In this document: piece after piece, positions 8,567 to 19,000 of the stretch
How positions within the stretch are numbered: the stretch's first letter is position 1
Layout of the letters: every line of letters starts with the position of its first letter
DNA from: a virus
Length of the DNA: 64,000 nt
Direction: 5' to 3' (one strand)
IMG/VR virus record: IMGVR_UViG_3300042691_033066
Span: 1-64,000 of that record
Notes under the pieces: generated by a model
What the model saw: the letters and a program-made list of their open reading frames with translations, nothing else
Told to the model about the DNA's origin: nothing
Database searches by the model: none
Program-made: the position numbers and the translations under genes

Positions 8567-8947
8567 ATGGCACAGGCAATTGGTATTACACTCCCCATCC
8601 AGATAGGCAACACGGGTTATTTTGAACAATCGTTTGATACCTTGACACAAGTTAAGTCAAACTTTATAAACTTGATACTTACTAGAAAGGGGGAACGTGT
8701 ACATCAACCTGAATTTGGGTGTGGTATCCACGATTATCTCTTTGAACAACTAACCCCAGAGAATATTGAAGGGGCTAGATTATCAGTTGTAGATGCAGTT
8801 GAACGATGGATGCCATATTTGGAGTTAGTTGCGTTTGAATTAGGGGCAGATCCAGAAGATTTGGACAACAATAGACTACAATTATATGTTGGATATAGAC
8901 TTAGAAAAAACCCAAATATCAGAGACTCTATCATTCTGGCGTTTTAG
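8567..8947 (+). CDS. 25: Baseplate wedge protein gp25
   Basis: 126 aa (T4 gp25 132 aa). The family hallmarks are present: SFDTLTQVKSNFINLILT, then RKGERVHQPEFGCGIHDYLFE with the conserved Arg-Gly-Glu-Arg loop, and a C-terminal YRLRKNPNIRDSI strand. gp25 is the conserved baseplate wedge core (GPW_gp25 family, also in type VI secretion) and with gp6 forms the inner ring that binds the tube/sheath start. It is followed by gp6 after ten bases, as in many T4-like phages. Confidence 0.93.
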   Translation: MAQAIGITLPIQIGNTGYFEQSFDTLTQVKSNFINLILTRKGERVHQPEFGCGIHDYLFEQLTPENIEGARLSVVDAVERWMPYLELVAFELGADPEDLDNNRLQLYVGYRLRKNPNIRDSIILAF

Positions 8948-8957
8948 GAGATAAATA

Positions 8958-10943
8958 ATGGCAGTAAACCAGTCAATTACAAAAAAATTCACTCCAAATT
9001 ATAAAGACGTTAAGTACTTATCAAAGAATTTTGCCGAATATAGACAAAATTTGATTGAGTTTGCTAGAACATACTATCCAAATACGTACACGGATTTTAA
9101 CGAAACATCTCCTGGTATGATGTTTATTGAAATGGCTGCATATGTCGGCGATGTACTGTCATTTTATATTGATAACCAATTTAAAGAAAATTTACTACTG
9201 TTTGCAAAAGAAAGAAGAAATATAATATCAATTTCTCAAGCATTTGGTTACAAACCCAGACTCACTTCTCCAGCAACTGTTGACGCTAAAATTTATCAAA
9301 TGGTGCCTGCGTTGGGAGCAAGTTTTAACTATGAACCAGACAAAAGATTCTTTCTAAAAGTAACGACCAACTCTAAGTTTTCATCGGACACAACTCCTCC
9401 AAAGACGTTTACTTCTATAGACGATGTGGATTTCTCTGATCCAGCAGGAAGAGAATTAAGAATTCTGTCTCGTGATGCCAATAATGCACCAACAATGTAT
9501 GTTGCTTCTAAAAAGATAAAATTAGTTGCTGCTAACACAAAAACAATAACATTTGGATTTGGTGCTCCACAAAAGTTTACAAAAGTAGAAATCCCTGACA
9601 GTGATTTTATTTCAATAGTAGATGTTGAAGATTCTGATGGTAACAGATGGTACGAAGTAGATTATCTAGGACAAGATTTAGTTATAGAAGAACGTAATGT
9701 AGTAACACGAAATTCTGATGGATTCTTTTCAGAAGAGGCTCTTGTAACTGGATCTTTATCACCATCAAAACTTGCTATATTTAGAAAAAAACCGAGACGA
9801 TTTGTTACACGATTGAATGAAGATCTTAAAGCTGAAATCTGGTTTGGTTCTGGAGTTGGAGATGTGGATGAATCAATCGTCACATTAAATTCGACACAAA
9901 TAGCAAATTCTAAATATGACCAACGAGTTGCAAATAAAGCAATAGATCCAACGGATTTCATAAATTCTGATACATTTGGTTTAGCTCCATCAAACACAAC
10001 GCTCACCGTTACGTATCTTGTTGGCGGTGGTGTTGAATCAAATGTTCCATCCAACACAATAACAAAAGTTGATTTGATAAATGTCGCCAACAGACCAACC
10101 GACTACGCACCAGCAGAACAGAATTTATATGCACAAGTCTTATCAAGTATAACAATATTAAATGAAGAACCTGCTCGTGGCGGCGGTGGCATACAGACAA
10201 TTGAAGAAATACGTCAGAACGCACTGGCATTCTTTAACGCTCAAAATCGTGTGGTTACCGATAAAGATTATATTGTACGTTCGTTGGCAATGCCGGCACA
10301 ATTTGGACAAGTTGCAAAGGTATTTGTTGTCCGAGACGAACAGATTAATTCAATAGGACTGCAAGGAACCGGGTCGTTGGTTTTGAACAATGATGCAAAT
10401 CCATTCAACGATAGATCATATGTAATTGATCCCGTGGCACCAAATTCTATAAATTTATATGTACTAGGATATGATGATCAAAAACGGTTAAGTCCGTTGA
10501 ACATGTCAGTGAAGAAAAATTTAGCAAAATACTTAGAACAATTTAGAATATTAACCGACGATGTTAATATTTTGGATGCATTTGTTGTTAACGTCGGCGT
10601 AGAGTTTCATGTAGTTGTATATAGAAACTATAACATGAACGATGTCGTTGCTCGTTGTATTGATGCAATAAAAGATTTTTTTGATATTGACAAATGGCAA
10701 ATTAACCAACCAATCATTTTGAATGATCTACGACTGACCATAGGTTCGGTGGAAGGCGTACAAACTGTTACGCATGTCACAATAACAAATAAGTATAGAT
10801 TTAAAGATGGTCGTGACTATTATGAATATAGATATCCAATTGATGAAGCAACTGCTGACGATATAATTTATCCTTCGCTTGATCCATGTATATTTGAAAT
10901 TAGATATCCTGAAACTGATATCGTTGGATTTGCTCGTCAATAA
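8958..10943 (+). CDS. 6: Baseplate wedge protein gp6
   Basis: 661 aa, essentially T4 gp6 length. The N terminus has the family opening with NFAEYRQNLIEFARTYYP, DFNETSPGMMFIEMAAYVG and YIDNQFKENLL. The conserved core follows around 410-450 (IEEIRQNALAFFNAQNRVVTD, DYIVRSLAMP), typical of baseplate_J-like gp6 proteins. Two copies of gp6 with gp7 make the wedge core heterotrimer and the inner baseplate ring. It starts after TAGGAGATAAATA. Arg and Lys codons are AGA/AAA-rich, in contrast with the capsid and sheath genes. Confidence 0.92.
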   Translation: MAVNQSITKKFTPNYKDVKYLSKNFAEYRQNLIEFARTYYPNTYTDFNETSPGMMFIEMAAYVGDVLSFYIDNQFKENLLLFAKERRNIISISQAFGYKPRLTSPATVDAKIYQMVPALGASFNYEPDKRFFLKVTTNSKFSSDTTPPKTFTSIDDVDFSDPAGRELRILSRDANNAPTMYVASKKIKLVAANTKTITFGFGAPQKFTKVEIPDSDFISIVDVEDSDGNRWYEVDYLGQDLVIEERNVVTRNSDGFFSEEALVTGSLSPSKLAIFRKKPRRFVTRLNEDLKAEIWFGSGVGDVDESIVTLNSTQIANSKYDQRVANKAIDPTDFINSDTFGLAPSNTTLTVTYLVGGGVESNVPSNTITKVDLINVANRPTDYAPAEQNLYAQVLSSITILNEEPARGGGGIQTIEEIRQNALAFFNAQNRVVTDKDYIVRSLAMPAQFGQVAKVFVVRDEQINSIGLQGTGSLVLNNDANPFNDRSYVIDPVAPNSINLYVLGYDDQKRLSPLNMSVKKNLAKYLEQFRILTDDVNILDAFVVNVGVEFHVVVYRNYNMNDVVARCIDAIKDFFDIDKWQINQPIILNDLRLTIGSVEGVQTVTHVTITNKYRFKDGRDYYEYRYPIDEATADDIIYPSLDPCIFEIRYPETDIVGFARQ

Positions 10944-10956
10944 ATGAGATGATACT

Positions 10957-11997
10957 ATGAGAACTTTTATAAAACCCACGCAAGACGCAACTCTATACGA
11001 ACGATACCCTAGTCTTAATTCTGGACTTGATGAAATTATTGAAATAGGTAAGGTTATAAAGACAGGTGATGGTTCAGCTATGTACGCAACGGCATCTACC
11101 AGAATCGTACTAGATTTCGACATCCCGTCCAGTCAACAATATCATCCAAGTGCTTCTTACTATCTAAATTTACGTATAGCAAACGCAAATAACGTAAACA
11201 GGTATCAGAAGTTAGAAGTATATCCAGTATCACGGAGTTGGACAGAGGGAAGTGGATATAGTTATCAAGATGTTATAAATAATCAAGATGGTGTTTCTTG
11301 GGAGTCCGCAAGTAATGCCACTCCTTGGGTAGAATTGGGAGGTGACATCGTAACATCCATATCGGCTTCATATACATTTACAAAAGTTCCGCTTGACGAT
11401 GTAAAGATAGATGTTACTAGTTTAATAAGACCTGTGGTAAATAATACAAATTGGTATGAATGGAATGGACTCCTAATAAAATTACCAGATCTTGATGAAA
11501 TTGATGCTAATAACGTTGGAAATGTAAAATTTTTTTCTGTAAATACTTCAACAATATTTAGTCCAACACTTGAAATTGTATGGAACAACCAAACGTTTGT
11601 AACGGGTTCATTGAAAAGAATTACAAACGGTAATGTTTCAATCATCCCAAAAAATTTAAAAGAATCGTATACCACGGGCGAAATTGATAAAGTATATTTG
11701 GTAGTAAGAGATCCATTTCCCGACAAACGATTTGACGCAGTTCAACGTTATAGAACAGTGTATTATCTACCATCGGAATCATATTTTAGAATACGAGATG
11801 CAGTTTCAAATGTGACCATACACGACTTTGATCAATACTCTAGTATAAATTGTGATTCATCTGGTTCATATTTTATTTTAGATACTACGGGATTGGAAAT
11901 TAATCGCTACTACTCCTTAGATTTAAAAGTTAAGTCAGACAGTCTGGTATTTTATCCAGAATTTAATTATACGTTCAAGGTAGATACTGATGTCTAA
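10957..11997 (+). CDS. DNRLRE-like beta-sandwich baseplate/tail protein
   Basis: 346 aa. Residues 1-215 resemble the DNRLRE/CBM-like beta-sandwich: ATLYERYPSLNSG, STRIVLDFDIPSS, SYYLNLRIANANN, LEVYPVSRSWTEG, GVSWESASNATPW and a terminal SPTLEIVW. Residues 216-346 form a second, probably Ig-like domain (FVTGSLKRITNGNVS onwards). DNRLRE domains are found in secreted and surface bacterial proteins and often bind polysaccharide or act as structural sandwiches. The position directly after gp6 is that of the wedge genes gp7/gp8, but I see no similarity to those. It could be a peripheral baseplate protein that contacts the host surface. It overlaps the next gene by eight bases. Confidence 0.62.
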   Translation: MRTFIKPTQDATLYERYPSLNSGLDEIIEIGKVIKTGDGSAMYATASTRIVLDFDIPSSQQYHPSASYYLNLRIANANNVNRYQKLEVYPVSRSWTEGSGYSYQDVINNQDGVSWESASNATPWVELGGDIVTSISASYTFTKVPLDDVKIDVTSLIRPVVNNTNWYEWNGLLIKLPDLDEIDANNVGNVKFFSVNTSTIFSPTLEIVWNNQTFVTGSLKRITNGNVSIIPKNLKESYTTGEIDKVYLVVRDPFPDKRFDAVQRYRTVYYLPSESYFRIRDAVSNVTIHDFDQYSSINCDSSGSYFILDTTGLEINRYYSLDLKVKSDSLVFYPEFNYTFKVDTDV

Positions 11998-12406
11998 TAT
12001 ATTAAATTCATACATTTCAAAATTTTTAGTAAATCTAAAAAAGGAAAACGATGATGTTGTTAAGGTAACAACAAAATATTTTTCTCCTCAAGGAGATGTG
12101 TATGAATTAGATAAACGAACTATTTCTCCCAATTTAATTCAAACTACACAATCTCTTCAAGAGTTAAATCCCGAAATTTCTGATGTATATCCATTCAAAA
12201 CAGTAACGCCATTGGACTACGACGGATCTACGTTGGTATTCGTACCCGCTACGGACACGATACCAACTGCATCACAGGGATACTACGCACCTATTTATTT
12301 TGAGAGATATAATTCAGAAATTATTGCAAACATAGATACTCAATTTCTTGAGTTAGAACCCGCTACGTTAAGTGCTACAGAAATAACGACCGTGAATTTT
12401 AGTTAA
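11990..12406 (+). CDS. Baseplate-region structural protein, unknown
   Basis: 138 aa. It starts inside the end of the preceding gene, so translation is coupled. The N-terminal helix (LNSYISKFLVNLKKEND) is followed by beta-rich sequence with no cysteine. No family is recognised. The small size and place between DNRLRE-like and wedge-like genes suggest a baseplate adaptor. It is a real gene judging by dense packing, flush boundaries and consistent codon use. Confidence 0.6.
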   Translation: MSNILNSYISKFLVNLKKENDDVVKVTTKYFSPQGDVYELDKRTISPNLIQTTQSLQELNPEISDVYPFKTVTPLDYDGSTLVFVPATDTIPTASQGYYAPIYFERYNSEIIANIDTQFLELEPATLSATEITTVNFS

Positions 12407-12409
12407 TAT

Positions 12410-13270
12410 ATGCCAAATCAAAATAATTTTAGAAGTAACGTAACAACAACTGAAGACATACGATATACCGCATCTAGAATAGTACAAATTCCAGAAGAAT
12501 CAATTTTTTTGGAAGAAATTGCTTCTAGTTTTGGATACGACGGTGAGGATAACGTAGAAATACATTTCTATACAATTCCCGGTAATCAAATAATATTGAG
12601 TACCGTGGTAAAAATAAACGAGGATATTCTAAAAGCTCACATAGTCAGTTATTCTGATGACACTTACAAAAATTATTTACGGGTAGACCTAACTAAGTTA
12701 TTCGTAGATAAAAATCTAGTATTGATTCCTGGTCAGTACAAAATGGTGATGAATTTCTTCTCAGACGAAATTGGTGGCTATACAGATCGTCGTTTGACTA
12801 TTGAAACCATATCTCCTTCACGAACAGAAGTGGAACTAGTGTTTAATAACACGGTTGATGACATAGTTAGGAATGAAAATGAGTATTTTTTGAAAGAATT
12901 TGTAGATCCTTCGGTTACCAAGACTGATGCGGTTGGTGTGGCGGAGAAAATATTTTTTTCTGGCGTAGCGTTAGACAACGCAGACGAAGGAATGACGGCA
13001 AATGTAGTCGTTGGTAATATAGAAGTAAATGATATTCAAGTAACCGATGATACGATTGGTCGGGTGGACAGATTGAACCTACGTAATGTTTTTGATGCAC
13101 AACTTGATGATTTCTTACAAGATTTGTTCAAATTTATACGTGAAGAAATAGTTATTAATGGTGACGATAGAATTCAACAACAGCAATATCAAGATATTAT
13201 ACGAAAGGTTGTTGAAGAAAAAATCGTTAACATGCGGCAAACGATGGATTCCCGTATAAAGATAAGTTAA
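12410..13270 (+). CDS. Baseplate-region structural protein with Ig-like start and helical C terminus
   Basis: 286 aa. Residues 25-130 read as a beta-sandwich (VEIHFYTIPGNQIILST, NYLRVDLTKLF, LVLIPGQYKMVMNFFSDE). Residues 140-230 are mixed, and the last 50 are a helical coil (EEIVINGDDRIQQQQYQDII). This resembles wedge/periphery proteins of marine T4-like phages that carry a beta head and a helical anchor, but no named family can be given. It begins three bases after the previous stop. Confidence 0.6.
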   Translation: MPNQNNFRSNVTTTEDIRYTASRIVQIPEESIFLEEIASSFGYDGEDNVEIHFYTIPGNQIILSTVVKINEDILKAHIVSYSDDTYKNYLRVDLTKLFVDKNLVLIPGQYKMVMNFFSDEIGGYTDRRLTIETISPSRTEVELVFNNTVDDIVRNENEYFLKEFVDPSVTKTDAVGVAEKIFFSGVALDNADEGMTANVVVGNIEVNDIQVTDDTIGRVDRLNLRNVFDAQLDDFLQDLFKFIREEIVINGDDRIQQQQYQDIIRKVVEEKIVNMRQTMDSRIKIS

Positions 13271-13290
13271 ATTATAATGGATTTTAATAT

Positions 13291-15558
13291 ATGACATCTC
13301 CTTTTAGGTTTGGTGACGAATTTGGTGACGAATTTACGCAGTTCATACCGGATGATGGTAATTCTGGTGTAGATTCGGGCAACACTGGTCAAGCAGGCGG
13401 CGGAACAATTACAAATACTGGCGGTAATACCACGACAGGTGGTGGTATAACCACTACCACTGATGGCGGCGGTAATAATAACTGTGGTAACCAAGACGAC
13501 TTTTTGGGATGTGTTGATAATAACGGAACTGCCAGATATTCAACGGGAACTGCTAATAATTTTGGAGAATGTGGTACTTACCAAGCCTACGATTTACAAT
13601 GTTTAACAACACCGCCACCGTCCACACCAACAAGCAATTGTCCAGAATATGGATCATTTTTACAATGTAGTAGTGTTAATGGATTGGGGATATACGCAGG
13701 TGGAGATGCGGGACCTGGAAAACCCTGCTACACGTTTACTGCTCCTGCAGATGAATGTAAAACACAAATAGAGTGTCCTCCTGTTGGAGAATTCATCCGT
13801 TGCACGGGTCAGCAAACGTCAATTGGAGGAATTGCAGAGTTTTCTAACGGTATACAAAATGGACAGTGCTCAAGTTTCACTAGAGTTGATGAGCAATGTG
13901 GACCAACGGATCCGCCCCCGCCGCCATCATCCCCTCCACCCCCACCACCGTCAGCAGAAGCATGTCCGCCATATCAAGAATTTTTGGGGTGTAATGGATC
14001 TACGGGTACTTTTGCATTTGGTTCAAGAAATCAATTTGGTGAATGTGAAACGTATTCCATACCATATGCAGTTCAGTGCTACAATCCACCTGTATCGCCT
14101 GAGGCATGTCCTCCAGCGGGACAGTTTATACAATGTAATGGTACCACTGGAGTTTATCACGCAGGAAGTAGAGACGCCACCGGACAATGTGGTACGTATA
14201 CGACACCATATGATATAATTGGCGGTTGTGCAGGGGGAGATCCACCAAGCTGTCCAGCAGAAGGTACATTTAAACGGTGCGTAGGTACTACCGGTTATTA
14301 TGAATCTGGTGTAAGCAATGCACAAGGTCAATGTACAGAATACTCACAAGCATATGATGCACAGTGCTATGATCCGCCTCCACCTGATCCAAGTCCATCA
14401 CGAACACCTGCGCCAAGTAGTCCTGCATGTAGTCCATACGGAACATTTATAACATGTACTGCAAATGGAACGGGTATCTATTCAGAAGGTGTTAAAGATG
14501 CATCTGGGGAATGTAAAACATACCAAGTGTCATTTGACGCTCAATGTACAACGTGTCCACAGAACGGTACATTTATACAGTGTGAACAAAGTACGGGTAT
14601 ATACTATACTGGCGTAAAAAATTCGGACGGAACGTGTGCAACAAGACCAAATCCAAACGACAGTAATTGCGTTGTACAATGTCCACCAGCAAATGAATTT
14701 ATTCAATGTGTTGGCAGTGATGCTGTGTATCATACCGGGACATATAATTATAATTTACAACGTTGTGATACAAGAACAGTACCAAACGATTCACAGTGTT
14801 ATAATCCACCGTCGCCATCAAGCACTCCTGCACCAACACCACCACCATCACCACCACCACAGGAAGATTACTGTCCTCCGTATGGAACATTTGATGGGTG
14901 CGCAGGTGACATTGGAATTTATTACCAAGGAACACGTGTTGGTGGTATATGTGAAAAATATCAAATATTTAATGATGAACGGTGCTATCAACCACCGCCG
15001 TCGCCTTCAAACACACCGGTTCCAATATTCCCAACCCCGTCAAACACACCGGTTCCGATACCCCCAACCCCGTCAAACACACCGGCGCCACCGCCATCAA
15101 ATACTCCTCGACCAACCCCATCTAATACACCATTCCCAACTCCTTCGCCATCGCCTGTCCGATGGAGAGATTGCGTTGATGGAATTTTAAAGGACGGAAA
15201 TGCTCCTGCGGCATATAGAGAAGTTAATTATTCTGGTGCAGGCGGGGGAATGTGTTGGGAACCAACGGGAAATGTTGGATTTTCTCCAAGTTTAAGTGAA
15301 GTATTGATGTTCACGTATCAACGAGGATCCAGTGAATTACCACAAGCAAAGAAAATAACGGCAACCAATCCTTCATACGGAAGATCATATTCTGTAACGA
15401 TAACAACTAATTCTGACATAATTATTACGCCAAGTGCATTTACTATAGCACCACGAAAAAGTGTAGAATTTTCTGTAAAAGTTACTCCGCAATTATTAGA
15501 ACAATTAGGTGATGGTAGTTCTACGTTACAAATGTCATTTGATATCATGGAATTGTAA
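13291..15558 (+). CDS. Cysteine-rich ten-repeat tail protein with proline linkers
   Basis: 755 aa. After a Gly/Thr-rich opening, residues ~64-565 hold ten copies of a ~42-residue unit, each with four cysteines: C-P-P-x-G-x-F-x-x-C, then G-x-Y-x-x-G, G-x-C-x-T-Y and D-x-Q-C. That is about forty cysteines, probably two disulfides per unit. Several units are joined by polyproline/Pro-Ser-Thr linkers, the longest (565-625) made of SNTPVPIPPTP repeats. Residues ~628-755 form a beta-sandwich-like C-terminal domain (VGFSPSLSEVLMFTYQ, SAFTIAPRKSVEFSVKV). Disulfides would form only outside the reducing cytoplasm, suggesting an exposed extended tail or baseplate appendage, perhaps glycan- or receptor-binding. 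I recall related Cys repeats in other large marine phage proteins. Frame-shifted readings over this gene are repeat artefacts. Confidence 0.75.
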   Translation: MTSPFRFGDEFGDEFTQFIPDDGNSGVDSGNTGQAGGGTITNTGGNTTTGGGITTTTDGGGNNNCGNQDDFLGCVDNNGTARYSTGTANNFGECGTYQAYDLQCLTTPPPSTPTSNCPEYGSFLQCSSVNGLGIYAGGDAGPGKPCYTFTAPADECKTQIECPPVGEFIRCTGQQTSIGGIAEFSNGIQNGQCSSFTRVDEQCGPTDPPPPPSSPPPPPPSAEACPPYQEFLGCNGSTGTFAFGSRNQFGECETYSIPYAVQCYNPPVSPEACPPAGQFIQCNGTTGVYHAGSRDATGQCGTYTTPYDIIGGCAGGDPPSCPAEGTFKRCVGTTGYYESGVSNAQGQCTEYSQAYDAQCYDPPPPDPSPSRTPAPSSPACSPYGTFITCTANGTGIYSEGVKDASGECKTYQVSFDAQCTTCPQNGTFIQCEQSTGIYYTGVKNSDGTCATRPNPNDSNCVVQCPPANEFIQCVGSDAVYHTGTYNYNLQRCDTRTVPNDSQCYNPPSPSSTPAPTPPPSPPPQEDYCPPYGTFDGCAGDIGIYYQGTRVGGICEKYQIFNDERCYQPPPSPSNTPVPIFPTPSNTPVPIPPTPSNTPAPPPSNTPRPTPSNTPFPTPSPSPVRWRDCVDGILKDGNAPAAYREVNYSGAGGGMCWEPTGNVGFSPSLSEVLMFTYQRGSSELPQAKKITATNPSYGRSYSVTITTNSDIIITPSAFTIAPRKSVEFSVKVTPQLLEQLGDGSSTLQMSFDIMEL
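13480..14990 (+). repeat. Ten coding repeats of a four-cysteine module
   Basis: Units begin near the cysteine codons at about 13483, 13640, 13775, 13963, 14107, 14254, 14428, 14554, 14683 and 14872. The copies are divergent at DNA level but keep the Cys, Phe, Gly and Tyr positions. Linkers vary from none (units 8 and 9) to over ten prolines. Confidence 0.75.
15007..15088 (+). repeat. 33-bp tandem repeat in the proline linker
   Basis: The phrase TCAAACACACCGG recurs at 15007, 15040 and 15073, exactly 33 bases apart, encoding the 11-residue unit SNTPVP(I)xPTP. In-frame slippage here would lengthen or shorten the linker without disrupting the gene. Confidence 0.8.
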
Positions 15559-15560
15559 TT

Positions 15561-16055
15561 ATGGGAATCATAAATTACACAAAAGGAAATGTTCCTTACT
15601 TAATTAGTTATGAGCCATATACGTTAGACAGTACAAACGTGGCATGTGATCTTATCACTGATATGATATCATTTGATTTGCGCACACGACCAGTCCCAAC
15701 TACTGTAAATTATTTTGTTGGGGCCAGATCTTCATATGTTACGACATTGGCAATAAAAAATATTACGTTAAACGCAAAGTTGAATGTAATTGTTGAATTT
15801 GACAACCAAATTTTTATTTTGGATAAAGAACAATCTACAAACAAACTCACTGTAGATCTTTCGCCAGGACAGACAAAAGAATATGGGATAGAACTAAACA
15901 AATCTAGATTAGATTCACGAGTTGATCCTGTTGGATTTTTAAATAATATAACATTGACGATAAAAAATTATGCAAATGGTTCCATGATAATAAAATCAGT
16001 TACCACAAATCTTCTGGCAGAAAAGTTTTTACCAGACACAATAAACGTAGAATAA
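15561..16055 (+). CDS. Small beta-sandwich structural protein, unknown
   Basis: 164 aa. Beta-rich throughout (VPTTVNYFVGARSSYVTTLA, LNVIVEFDNQIFIL, LTVDLSPGQTKEYGIEL), a pattern seen in Ig/fibronectin-like phage structural domains. It resembles in style the C-terminal domain of the preceding Cys-rich protein. It begins two bases after that gene and ends one base before the 1,565-aa gene, so it probably belongs to the same peripheral tail assembly. No family name can be given. Confidence 0.58.
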   Translation: MGIINYTKGNVPYLISYEPYTLDSTNVACDLITDMISFDLRTRPVPTTVNYFVGARSSYVTTLAIKNITLNAKLNVIVEFDNQIFILDKEQSTNKLTVDLSPGQTKEYGIELNKSRLDSRVDPVGFLNNITLTIKNYANGSMIIKSVTTNLLAEKFLPDTINVE

Positions 16056-16056
16056 A

Positions 16057-19000
16057 ATGTATAAATTTTCAGTTCCAGTCATTGTACAAATTATACCCAA
16101 AAGAGAACCTGCCAGATTAACTTCAACTGTGCGGGTAAATATCTTTCCTGCTGCAACAACTGAGCAAACTGTTAAAATAAATTATCCATTCAATATAACT
16201 CCAAAGCCTGTTGAGATAATTTTATCTGAACCGATAATAGCAACAGCATATCAATATTTACAAAATATATTTAATACTTACGTAGATGAAGATAGAACGT
16301 TAAAAACGTTATTAAACTACGGTGAGGACAGACAATCCGTTATATTAGCAAAACGATATGGTAATATGGATATTAATGGGTTGGGTAGAATCCAATTAAA
16401 ACTTCTACAACCAGTACCCGACGACATTAGTACAACCTCTACGGTATTCTTGAGTAGAGAAGTAGCAAAAACACTAATTGACACCGTAAGAATTAGATTT
16501 GCGCCTCAACTGGATAAAACCCCGTACCTCAGACCAAAAAATACTAAAGTAGACACAGGACTATCTACGGGTAAGTATTTACCAAATGTCACGTTACAAA
16601 GATTGCAATTGAGTTCTGGTTCAACTGGTTTGGTGGACGAGTTTAAAAATAAAACGTTTGAAGATGAAATTTTTAGAAAGTGGTATTCATACGATTTCAA
16701 TTCCACTGAACTCAATTTAGATTTTTCTGATTACGACAACTTCGTGTTTTATGGCTCTGCTACCATGAGACTGGAAGCATTTAAAGAAAAAATATCAAGA
16801 ATAAATCGCATAGAACAAAATAGAATTCAATTTTTGTCCTCATCAACCTACACAGTAACTACGAGTTCTGCGGGAGCAGTATTTGTACAGGAAAAAAGTG
16901 CGCAGTATGCAAAAGAAAAAGAAGAGGTAATTAGAGGATTTGACCGATACGAACAATATTTGTATTTTACACCATCTGGTTCGGACAGTCCTTACTCGGC
17001 GTCGGCATATTACGCTGATACTGGAACCGAGTATAATTCTATTGGATACTGGCCTAAAAATGAATCGGGGAGTTTATACTTAATAACCAACCCTATTACA
17101 GAAGAATGGTTTACTACGCAACTTGAAATAGCACAACGGTTTGATGAGTTTAATGAAAATAACCTAGTAAATACCGTCCCAACTCACGTAAGAGAAGACG
17201 ATAACAACGCAGCGTATATTACGTTTGTGTCAATGATTGGGCATTTCTTTGATAACATCAGACCATACATTGATCAATTTACTCAAATTTATAGTAGAAA
17301 TTTAAATCCAAATGAACAACTTTCAAAGGATTTAATCAATGAAATTGCCGAATCAATCGGGTTTAGATTACCAACACTAAATTCAATCTATAATTTAACA
17401 GATAATATATTGGGTACGGTGGATGTCGAACCAAGACGGGATCTGACCGCAGAAATTTATAAACGTTTGTTACATAACGTACCATTTTATGCAAAAGCTA
17501 AGGGTACTAAAACTGCATTAGACGCATTCATTAGAACGTTTGGAATCACACCACAACTGATTTCTGTACGAGAAACGGGAACTCCTACTAAAAATTCCTA
17601 TTATACATTTGATGAATATTCCACTGGATTGGATTTTGATGAAACAAAAAATTCATATGTGAGATTGCCAATATCAACATCGTTGCGTAACCCCACTACG
17701 TTACAATTTAACATGTCTGCGGCAAAAAATAAGACAATGACAGTGTTAACTGGAGACGATAAGTGGGCATTGAACGTTGTTGTACATCCATCATCATCTG
17801 ATTTGGGAAGATTTGAAATTACCTCTGGTAGTAGTAATACACGAATATTGTCTAGTAGTTATTATGAAATTTACAACGATGAATTAATAAACGTTGCAAT
17901 TCAAAATTATACTACGGGTACGTCTTCTCTATATGTTACGCAGACAGAAGGTGAAGATATTATATTTACAGATGCCGCAACGGAAACTACATATTTTAAC
18001 GATATGTGGAAGGACACGCAATATGTCTATGTCGGTGGAGCAGGTCCACGAGTGGTGTCTGGTTATGAAGGCACGGTGGACGATTTACGTTTGTGGAAAA
18101 CAATTCTTTCCGAAGAAACGTTATTGAATTCCGCATTTGATCCTGGTTCAAATGCAGGTGACACATACGATGCCGCCTCAGACGAGTTGTTGGTAGTCTT
18201 AAACTTTAACAAAATAAATACTGGTTCCGTAGAAGCGTCTTCTTCTATAACAAACCAAAGTCCATACAAAAATATATCGGTATCTCCGTCTCTTGAGGAA
18301 CTGTTCATATTTAATGTGAGCGGATCTGATTTTAACAGATATACAAAGGCAATTCGCCAAGAAATGGCAATCGTTGGATCCACTGGGAAAGTTTCAAATA
18401 AAATTAAAATTGCTGCCGAACCAACGTTTATTAAACAATCGACGGGTGATAAACGACTATACAGAACGCAAAGTATCGTATCCCCAGAAACTAAGAGATT
18501 GCAACGTGGTAGAAACAAAGTCATCGTTGGTGTATCTCCAACAGAAATCATCAATCAAAATATAATACGTAATTTTGGTTATGAAAATATAAATGCAATT
18601 CTTGGATCACCAACTACTCTATATACTACATTTGAAAAATCACTGGCAACACTAAAGAAACATTACCAGCAGTATTATTATGTTGATGTGAACACCAATA
18701 GATTTGTCCGAATTATGTCGGAACTGTCTTCAGTATTGGATCAAGTGGTTGATTATTTTATTCCGTCAAAAGCTACTTTGTTGAAGGGCATTTTGATAGA
18801 ACCAAATATCTTGGAACAAGTAAAAATTCCGCCGGTTAAAAACATACGATTCTACGGAAAAGACACCAGAAAGACATTAAATGCTCCTGGATCACTAACC
18901 AGCAGTAATTCCGATTATGGGGCAACCTTTAATGTTACAAAAACTATTGATGTCAAACCAACCATACCAATTGCAGAGTATCCGACGTATAAACAAATTA

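Noticed and set aside
13784-15190. Frame-shifted + strand reading frames of 144 and 184 codons inside the Cys-rich gene
   Set aside because: They arise from repetitive Pro/Gln/Cys codons; products are His/Gln-rich without pattern, and the main frame has all conserved repeats.
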